Shown: in pieces, positions 59,136 to 64,000 of the stretch
Numbering within the stretch: the stretch's first letter is position 1
Layout: each line of letters opens with the position of its first letter
Assembly: GCA_963664635.1 (NCBI GenBank)
Contig: OY761542.1
Span: forward strand, 2,728,001-2,792,000
Length of the DNA stretch: 64,000 nucleotides
Origin: VXNE01 sp963664635
GTDB taxonomy: Bacteria; Pseudomonadota; Gammaproteobacteria; Pseudomonadales; Azotimanducaceae
Reading direction: 5' to 3'
Translations under genes and position numbers: made by a program
Notes under the pieces: generated by a model
The model's input: only the letters and a program-made list of their open reading frames with translations
What the model was told of the DNA's origin: nothing
The model's database searches: none

Positions 59136-60269
59136 TCAGCCGCCGGGCGCCGGCATCCCGGAGCTCTTGGCGGGCACGTCCGCCGCTTCCTCGCCTATGA
59201 AGTCCTCGAGCGCCAGGCGGGCCTCGTCGTCGCGCATCTGTCGCGGGGGGCTCTTCATGTAGTACGCGCTCGGCGCCTCGAGCGGTCCGGCGAGACCGCG
59301 CTCGAGCCCGACCTTGGCGCAGCGCAACGCGTCGATCACGACTCCGGCGCTGTTGGGCGAGTCGTGTACGGACAGGCGCAGCTCGATCTCCATCGGCGCG
59401 TCGCCGAAGCCGCGCCCTTCCATGCGGATGAAGGCGACCTTGTTGTCGTTCTGCCAGGGGACGTAGTCGGACGGTCCGATGTGGATGTCCTGGCTGTCCA
59501 GGCGCTCGTCGAGCTGGCTCTGCACGGACTCCGTCTTCGAACGTTTCTTCGACTGCAGGCGGGAACGTTCGAGCATGTTGAGGAAGTCGGTGTTCCCGCC
59601 GGTGTTGAGCTGGTAGGTCCGATCAAGCTCCACGCCCCGGTCCGCGAACAGGCGCGCGAGGGCACGGTGGATGATGGTCGCGCCCATCTGGCTCTTGATG
59701 TCGTCGCCGACGATCGGCAACCCGGCCGCGCGGAACCGGTTCGCCCAGTCCCCGTTGGAAGCCAGGAAGACGGGCACGCAGTTCACCATGGCGAGGCCGG
59801 CATCCAGGCAGGCCTGGGCGTAGTGGCGTACCGCCTGCTCCGACCCGACCGGCAGATAGCACAGCAGGACCTCGGCCCCGGTCTCGCGCAGCACGGCCGC
59901 CACGTCCACCGGAGGATCGTCGGCCGGGCGGAACGATTCGTCCTCGCCGTAGTTGGCCATGTGGGCGGCGACCCCGTCCAGGATTGGACCCATCCGCACG
60001 GTGACGCCGCTGGCGGCCAGTGTCGGCTGGAAGACCCGGGTGCAGTTGGGGCCGGCGAAGACGGCCTCCTCCAGTACGCGACCCACCTTGCGCCGGTCCA
60101 CATCGAACGCGGCGACCACCTCCACGTCCGAGGGGCGCCAGCCGCCGATGGTTTCCTGCATCAGTCCGACCGGCTCCTTTTCGTTGCGGCTCCGGTAAAA
60201 TTCAATGCCTTGGACCAGGGAACTGGCGCAGTTTCCGACTCCGGCGATGGCGACTTTTATCTTTCTCAT
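59136..60269 (-). CDS. Inositol-3-phosphate synthase
   Basis: A 377-residue NAD enzyme of the prokaryotic myo-inositol-1-phosphate synthase type, which makes inositol phosphate from glucose 6-phosphate. The family pattern is VAIAGVGNCASSLVQGIEFY, VEVVAAFDVDRRKVG, VNCVPVFLASN, GDDIKSQMGATIIHRALA and LNTGGNTDFLNMLER with the SKTESVQSQL active-site region. ATG 60269. The enzyme is common in actinobacteria and archaea and less usual in gammaproteobacteria, where it may support inositol phospholipids or compatible solutes. Confidence 0.92.
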   Translation of the reverse strand: MRKIKVAIAGVGNCASSLVQGIEFYRSRNEKEPVGLMQETIGGWRPSDVEVVAAFDVDRRKVGRVLEEAVFAGPNCTRVFQPTLAASGVTVRMGPILDGVAAHMANYGEDESFRPADDPPVDVAAVLRETGAEVLLCYLPVGSEQAVRHYAQACLDAGLAMVNCVPVFLASNGDWANRFRAAGLPIVGDDIKSQMGATIIHRALARLFADRGVELDRTYQLNTGGNTDFLNMLERSRLQSKKRSKTESVQSQLDERLDSQDIHIGPSDYVPWQNDNKVAFIRMEGRGFGDAPMEIELRLSVHDSPNSAGVVIDALRCAKVGLERGLAGPLEAPSAYYMKSPPRQMRDDEARLALEDFIGEEAADVPAKSSGMPAPGG

Positions 60270-60332
60270 GGTGTGCGCGGACGGTGCGCCGACCCTCGAC
60301 TAGGCAATGACTTCCGGTCGGAACTTCACTGC

Positions 60333-60362
60333 ATTATGAGCGATACACGGTCGCAATGTGAA
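60333..60362 (-). promoter_or_regulatory. Sigma-70-like promoter of the inositol-phosphate synthase gene
   Basis: On the minus strand TTCACA (60357-60362) and CATAAT (60333-60338) are separated by 18 bp, each a 5/6 match to consensus. The -10 element lies 63 bp before the ATG. The remainder of the 210-bp divergent gap to tusD shows nothing further. Confidence 0.5.
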
Positions 60363-60479
60363 CCTCTGGCGATAGCGACGCCGGGCGGCGCACGGCCGTC
60401 GGCAGCGTCGGAACGGGCCCGGGCCGAACACCGAGCGCAGCGGAACGGGGCGCGCTTGGGCGCACCCCGGTAACGCCGC

Positions 60480-60872
60480 ATGCGCATTTCGCTCCTGATT
60501 CTCGGGGCGCCGCTGACCACGGACGCACCGGCCCAAGCGCTGCGTTTCGCGCGGGCGGCCGTCGCCGCCGGGCACCGCGTGCACCGGGCGTTTTTCCACA
60601 AGGACGCCGTCGCCATCGCCAACCGCTACGTGTCGCTGCCGGGCGACGAGGTGGACATCGCCGCCCTGTGGCTGGAGTTCGCGCAGCGCCACGACGTCGA
60701 GGCGACCGTCTGCGTGGCGGCGGGCGCGCGCCGGGGCGTCGTCGACGAGGGGGAGGCGGCGCGGGCCGGCCGGCGCGGCGCAACGCTGCGGGAAGGCTTC
60801 CGGATAGCCGGTCTCGGAGAAATGGTCGGGGCGATGCTCGAGTCGGACAGGACGGTGACCTTCGGTGCGTAG
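60480..60872 (+). CDS. tusD: Sulfur-relay protein TusD
   Basis: A 130-residue DsrE-like subunit of the TusBCD complex, which carries persulfide from TusA to TusE for 2-thiouridine formation in tRNA. The segment TVCVAAGARRGVVDEGEAARAG contains the sulfur-carrying Cys, and FRIAGLGEMVGAMLESDRTVTFG is the TusD ending. ATG 60480. Its end overlaps the tusC start by 8 bp. Confidence 0.93.
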   Translation: MRISLLILGAPLTTDAPAQALRFARAAVAAGHRVHRAFFHKDAVAIANRYVSLPGDEVDIAALWLEFAQRHDVEATVCVAAGARRGVVDEGEAARAGRRGATLREGFRIAGLGEMVGAMLESDRTVTFGA

Positions 60873-61215
60873 CGTGCTCTATCTCCTGCGCCGGCCCCCG
60901 GCCCTCGCGGCCTACGAATCCGTCGAGATGATGCTCGTCTCCGGTGTGTTCGACCAGCCGGCGAGCGTGCTGTTCATGGACGATGGCGTACGGCAGCTTC
61001 CCGCGGCCCAGGATGGCGCCCGGGTCGGCCGCAAGGACATCGCGAAAGCCCTCGGCGCGCTCGCGACGTACGGGGTCGAGCAACTCCACGTGCATGCGGC
61101 CAGCGCGGCGGCACGCGGCATCGGGCCCGCCGACGTGGCCCTCGACGTGCGCTGGGTGGGCGACGACGAGGCCCGCGCGCTGCTCCATGGGGCCGACGTC
61201 GTGGTGACGGACTAG
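60865..61215 (+). CDS. tusC: Sulfur-relay protein TusC
   Basis: A 116-residue DsrF-like subunit of TusBCD. It keeps the fold pattern (VLYLLRRPPALAAYESVEMMLVSGVFDQPASVLFMDDGV) and the ALATYGVEQLHVHAASAAARG strand-helix. TusC does not need a catalytic Cys, and I see none at a conserved position. GTG 60865 overlaps tusD. A 108-bp gap follows before tusB, larger than usual in this operon. Confidence 0.87.
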   Translation: MRSVLYLLRRPPALAAYESVEMMLVSGVFDQPASVLFMDDGVRQLPAAQDGARVGRKDIAKALGALATYGVEQLHVHAASAAARGIGPADVALDVRWVGDDEARALLHGADVVVTD

Positions 61216-61270
61216 ATTCCTTGAGCAGCCTTCGAGTGGACGGATGAGCCAAGTTTACGAACAGCGCCTC

Positions 61271-61312
61271 CGAGTTGCGGAGCAACTCGATCGCGTCGCC
61301 GCCAGGCGACGC
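61271..61312. repeat. Two adjacent stem-loops in the tusC-tusB gap
   Basis: CGAGTTGC/GCAACTCG around GGA (61271-61289) is followed after three bases by GCGTCGCC/GGCGACGC around GCCA (61293-61312). Both are perfect 8-bp stems. They lie inside the tus operon, where tusC and tusB are normally adjacent, and may process or attenuate the mRNA. Confidence 0.7.
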
Positions 61313-61323
61313 ACCTAGCTGGC

Positions 61324-61590
61324 ATGTCGCTCCTGCACGTGGTCAGCCGGCCGGCGGGACTGGACTCCTGCCTCGCCAACGTGGCGGACGGGGACGCGCT
61401 GCTGTTCCTCGGCGACGGGGTCTACGCCGCTTCCGACGCGCGGCTCGCCACGGCCGGCGTGCCGGTGGCGGCCATCGCCGAGGACGCGGCCGGGCGCGGC
61501 GTGGCCGTGGCGGCGCCGGTATCGCCCGTGGGCTACGAAGCGTTCGTCGAACTCGTGGTGGCGCACGACGCCAGCGTGTCCTGGGGCTGA
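61324..61590 (+). CDS. tusB: Sulfur-relay protein TusB
   Basis: An 88-residue DsrH-like subunit of TusBCD (MSLLHVVSRPAGLDSCLANV, then DALLFLGDGVYAA and the ending DASVSWG, close to the usual YTVTWG-type tail). ATG 61324; tusE begins 4 bases after its stop. Confidence 0.87.
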   Translation: MSLLHVVSRPAGLDSCLANVADGDALLFLGDGVYAASDARLATAGVPVAAIAEDAAGRGVAVAAPVSPVGYEAFVELVVAHDASVSWG

Positions 61591-61593
61591 GGC

Positions 61594-61908
61594 ATGCAGC
61601 GGGTCGAAACGGACACCGAGGGCTACCTGACGGATCTCTCGGGCTGGTCCCGCGAGGTGGCGGAGTGCCTGGCCCGCGACGCGGGCGTGACCCTGGGCAC
61701 GGACCACTGGCGCCTGATCGAGGTCGTCAGGGACTTCTACCGGGAGACCGGCGTATCGCCGGCGATGCGTCCGCTCGTGAAGCTGGCGCGGGAGCGGCTG
61801 GGCGACGAGTTCGGCTCGAGCATCGCGCTCATGCAACTGTTTCCGGGGAACCCGGCGAAGCTGGTCGCGAAGGTGGGCGGGCTGCCGCGGCCGACGAACT
61901 GTCTCTGA
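61594..61908 (+). CDS. tusE: Sulfur-relay protein TusE (DsrC family)
   Basis: A 104-residue DsrC-like protein that accepts sulfur from TusD and hands it to MnmA. It shows DTEGYLTDLSGWSREVAECLA, HWRLIEVVRDFYRETGVSPAMR, LFPGNPAKLVAKVGGLPRP and the essential penultimate Cys (TNCL). There is no second conserved Cys near the end, which suits TusE rather than DsrC of dissimilatory sulfite reduction. Confidence 0.92.
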   Translation: MQRVETDTEGYLTDLSGWSREVAECLARDAGVTLGTDHWRLIEVVRDFYRETGVSPAMRPLVKLARERLGDEFGSSIALMQLFPGNPAKLVAKVGGLPRPTNCL

Positions 61909-61917
61909 GGGCGCGCC

Positions 61918-63291
61918 CTACGTCCCGGCCGGCGCGAAGCGGTCGCGCAGCGCCACCACGCGGCCGACGATGGTCGTCGTCGGCCCGGGCAGCCCGGCCC
62001 GCTCCACTTCGCCGGCGAGCGTCGCGAGGTTCGCGGTCACCACGGCCTGGTCCGGCAGCGTTCCCCTGGAGATCGTGGCGGCGGGCGTATCCGGGGCCAT
62101 CCCGTGTTCGACCAGCCGCGCGGTCAGTTCCGCGAGGCCGGCCAGCCCCATGTAGACAACGAGCGTCTGGCCGGGCCGCGCGAGCTCCGGCCAGTCGAGG
62201 TGCATTTCACCGCCGCTGCGGTGGCCGGTGACGAAGCGCACGGACTGTGCCCAGTCCCGGTGCGTGAGCGGTATGCCGGCGTACGCGGCGCACCCGAGGG
62301 CGGCCGTGATGCCCGGCACCACCTCGAAGTGGATGCCGTGCTCGCGCAGGGTCTCGATCTCCTCGCCGCCGCGTCCGAAAACGAATGGATCGCCGCCCTT
62401 CAGGCGCACCACCCGGAGCCCGGCGCGACCGCCGGCGAGCAGCAGCTCGTTGATCTCGGCCTGGCGCCGGCCCCCGAAGGCGCGCCGCTTGCCCACGTAC
62501 ACCCGTTCCGCGTCGCGCCGGCAACGGTCGAGGACGGCGGCGGAGACGAGGTTGTCGTGGTAGACGATGTCCGCGCGCTGCAGCGTGCGCAGGGCCCTGA
62601 GGGTGAGGAGGTCGGCGTCCCCCGGCCCCGCTCCGACGAGGGACACGAGGCCACTGGCCGCCGCCGGGTCCCGCACCAGCCGGGCCAGCGTCGCGTCGGC
62701 GGCTGCCTCCGCCCCGGCTTGCACGAGTTCCGGCACCGGGCCATCGAGAAGCCGGTCCCACACCCCGCGGCGCCGGCTCTCGGGAACCGCTCGGTTGATG
62801 TCCGCCCGACGGCTGCCGAGGAACGCCGCCAGGCGGTCGAGGCCTGCCGGCAGTGCCGCTTCGATCCGCTCCCTGAGATGCCGGGCCAGGGCCGGGGCGG
62901 AACCGCCGGTCGAAATCGCGACCGTCACCGGCCCGCGATCCACGATGCTCGGGAAGCTCGCCGTGCACAGCGCCGGGTCGTCGACCGTATTGACCAGCAC
63001 GCCGCTGGCCTGGCATGCGGCGTGGACGCGCCGGTTGACCGCGCGGTCCCCCGTGGCGGCAATCGCGAGCAGCACGCCGTGCACGTCCGCATCCACGAAA
63101 CGGCGCTGCTCGAGGCGCACCGCCCCGCCGTCGGCCAGCCTCGCGATGCCGGCGTCGATGTCGGGCGCGACCACGGTGATCCGGGCGCCGGTCCGCGCGA
63201 GCATCTCGACCCTGCGCGCCGCGACGGCGCCGCCGCCCACCACCAGGCAGGCCTGGCCGTCGAGATGGAGGGAGAGCGGTAGCGTGTCCAT
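61918..63291 (-). CDS. cysG: Siroheme synthase CysG (trifunctional)
   Basis: A 457-residue fusion of a dehydrogenase/ferrochelatase half and a uroporphyrinogen-III methyltransferase half. The N-terminal half has the NAD fold (CLVVGGGAVAARRVEMLARTGA), NTVDDPALCTASFPSIVDRGPVTVAIST. The C-terminal half has the SAM fold (LVSLVGAGPGDADLLTLRAL), VRLKGGDPFVFGRGGEE and VVYMGLAGL. It supplies sirohaem for sulfite and nitrite reductases. ATG 63291. Its TAG stop lies in a GTAGGGCGCGCCC palindromic sequence. Confidence 0.96.
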   Translation of the reverse strand: MDTLPLSLHLDGQACLVVGGGAVAARRVEMLARTGARITVVAPDIDAGIARLADGGAVRLEQRRFVDADVHGVLLAIAATGDRAVNRRVHAACQASGVLVNTVDDPALCTASFPSIVDRGPVTVAISTGGSAPALARHLRERIEAALPAGLDRLAAFLGSRRADINRAVPESRRRGVWDRLLDGPVPELVQAGAEAAADATLARLVRDPAAASGLVSLVGAGPGDADLLTLRALRTLQRADIVYHDNLVSAAVLDRCRRDAERVYVGKRRAFGGRRQAEINELLLAGGRAGLRVVRLKGGDPFVFGRGGEEIETLREHGIHFEVVPGITAALGCAAYAGIPLTHRDWAQSVRFVTGHRSGGEMHLDWPELARPGQTLVVYMGLAGLAELTARLVEHGMAPDTPAATISRGTLPDQAVVTANLATLAGEVERAGLPGPTTTIVGRVVALRDRFAPAGT

Positions 63292-63317
63292 GCGGCCCCG
63301 GGCTACGGCGGGTGGCG

Positions 63318-64000
63318 CTACGGCGGGGGCGTCCCGTCGAACGTCAGGTGCGACAGCCCGGGCAGGTACGGCCGGAGCGCATCCGGGACGGCCACCCTGC
63401 CGGCGCCGTCCTGGTAGTTCTCCAACACCGCGATGAGCGTGCGCCCCACGGCGAGCCCGGACCCGTTCAGGGTGTGCACGAACAGCGGCCGGCCGCCGTC
63501 GGGGTCCCGCACCCTGGCCAGCATGCGCCGCGCCTGGAAGTCGAGGAAGTTGCTGCAGGAGGATATCTCCCGATAGCCCCCCTGCCCCGGCAGCCAGACC
63601 TCGAGGTCGATGGTCTTGGCGGCCGAGAAGCCCAGGTCTCCCCCGCACAGCGCCACCGCGCGGTAAGGCAGCAGGAGGCGCTTGAGGATCTCCTCGGCGT
63701 GCCCGGTGAGTTCCTCGAGGGCGTCCCAGGACGTACCCGGCGCGACGATCTGCACCAGTTCCACTTTCTCGAACTGGTGCTGCCGGAAGATGCCCCGGGT
63801 GTCCTTGCCGTAGCTGCCGGCCTCGCGGCGGAAGCACGGCGTGTGGGCGACGTAGCGCAGGGGCAGCGCGTGCGCATCGAGGATCTCGTCGCGCACCAGA
63901 TTCGTCACCGGAGTCTCCGCGGTGGGGATGAGATAGTGGCCCTCGTCGCCGGCCAGGGCGAACTGGTCGTCCTCGAATTTCGGGAGCTGGCCCGTGCCCC
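63318..64000 (-). CDS. serS: Seryl-tRNA synthetase, C-terminal part (5' end outside window)
   Basis: The catalytic domain of class-II SerRS. The visible part begins in GTGQLPKFEDDQFAL and runs through YLIPTAETPVTNL, motif 2 (FRREAGSYGKDTRGIFRQHQFEKVE), the serine-binding EISSCSNFLDFQARRM and motif 3 (NGSGLAVGRTLIAVLENYQ). The N-terminal coiled-coil arm lies beyond base 64000. cysG begins 26 bp downstream, probably in the same transcript. Confidence 0.96.
   Translation of the reverse strand, partial: GTGQLPKFEDDQFALAGDEGHYLIPTAETPVTNLVRDEILDAHALPLRYVAHTPCFRREAGSYGKDTRGIFRQHQFEKVELVQIVAPGTSWDALEELTGHAEEILKRLLLPYRAVALCGGDLGFSAAKTIDLEVWLPGQGGYREISSCSNFLDFQARRMLARVRDPDGGRPLFVHTLNGSGLAVGRTLIAVLENYQDGAGRVAVPDALRPYLPGLSHLTFDGTPPP

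Noticed and set aside
61594..61908. DsrC of dissimilatory sulfur oxidation
   Set aside because: Only the penultimate Cys is present and the neighbours are tusD, tusC and tusB without dsrAB, so the tRNA thiolation role is favoured.

Overview
The window is one continuous stretch of GC-rich, densely packed bacterial chromosome. It carries a general secretory (type II) operon, tusDCBE, ETF plus ETF-ubiquinone oxidoreductase, aerobic hemF, a TonB-dependent receptor behind a Fur-like site, imuA-imuB-dnaE2 behind a LexA box, and CysG siroheme synthase. Together these point to an aerobic, Gram-negative gammaproteobacterium. I cannot name a genus, and the gene order does not match a model species that I can recall. 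There is one tRNA and no rRNA or CRISPR array.

Layout. 0-14 kb is metabolism and transport: the end of a PQQ dehydrogenase, a DUF3667 membrane protein, a luciferase-like oxidoreductase, an S41 lipoprotein protease, nitronate monooxygenase, a nucleoside-salvage cluster (P-loop kinase, PfkB kinase, NupC), threonine aldolase, an orphan ExbD, a tctCBA transporter and a BON lipoprotein. 14-20.7 kb holds hemF, a long acyl-CoA dehydrogenase, a DUF7662-like/PIN pair that resembles a toxin-antitoxin module, and a penicillin acylase. 20.7-28.9 kb is the type II secretion operon gspEFGHIJKLM on the minus strand. 29-36 kb holds a FecA-like receptor, pyrB, etfBA and ETF-QO. 36-38 kb is a lower-GC AAA-ATPase/DUF4276 pair, probably a decayed defence module. 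38-50 kb holds moaA, murF, sppA, ridA, a pseudouridine synthase, a DUF1232 protein, alkaline phosphatase, glutathione reductase and ugd-galE. 50-56 kb is the SOS mutasome imuA-imuB-dnaE2. tRNA-Ser follows, with an AAA+ gene of unclear origin and a MITE next to it. 58-64 kb holds cobO, inositol-phosphate synthase, tusDCBE, cysG and the 3' part of serS.

The most unusual signal is in the gsp operon. A 157-bp element made of five consecutive stem-loops is present twice, once inside the 5' end of gspG and once inside the 5' end of gspJ. In both it is open in the same frame and is translated as a 50-odd-residue insert in the prepilin leader, upstream of the prepilin-peptidase site. The two copies keep their stems by compensatory base changes, while almost every difference alters the peptide. 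This suggests a mobile palindromic element that tolerates being read through because the leader is cut off. A second repeat family is GTAG-type REP/REPIN sequences, and several of these begin at TAG stop codons. A third is a 248-bp MITE with nested perfect inverted repeats, whose end supplies the stop codon of the AAA+ gene.
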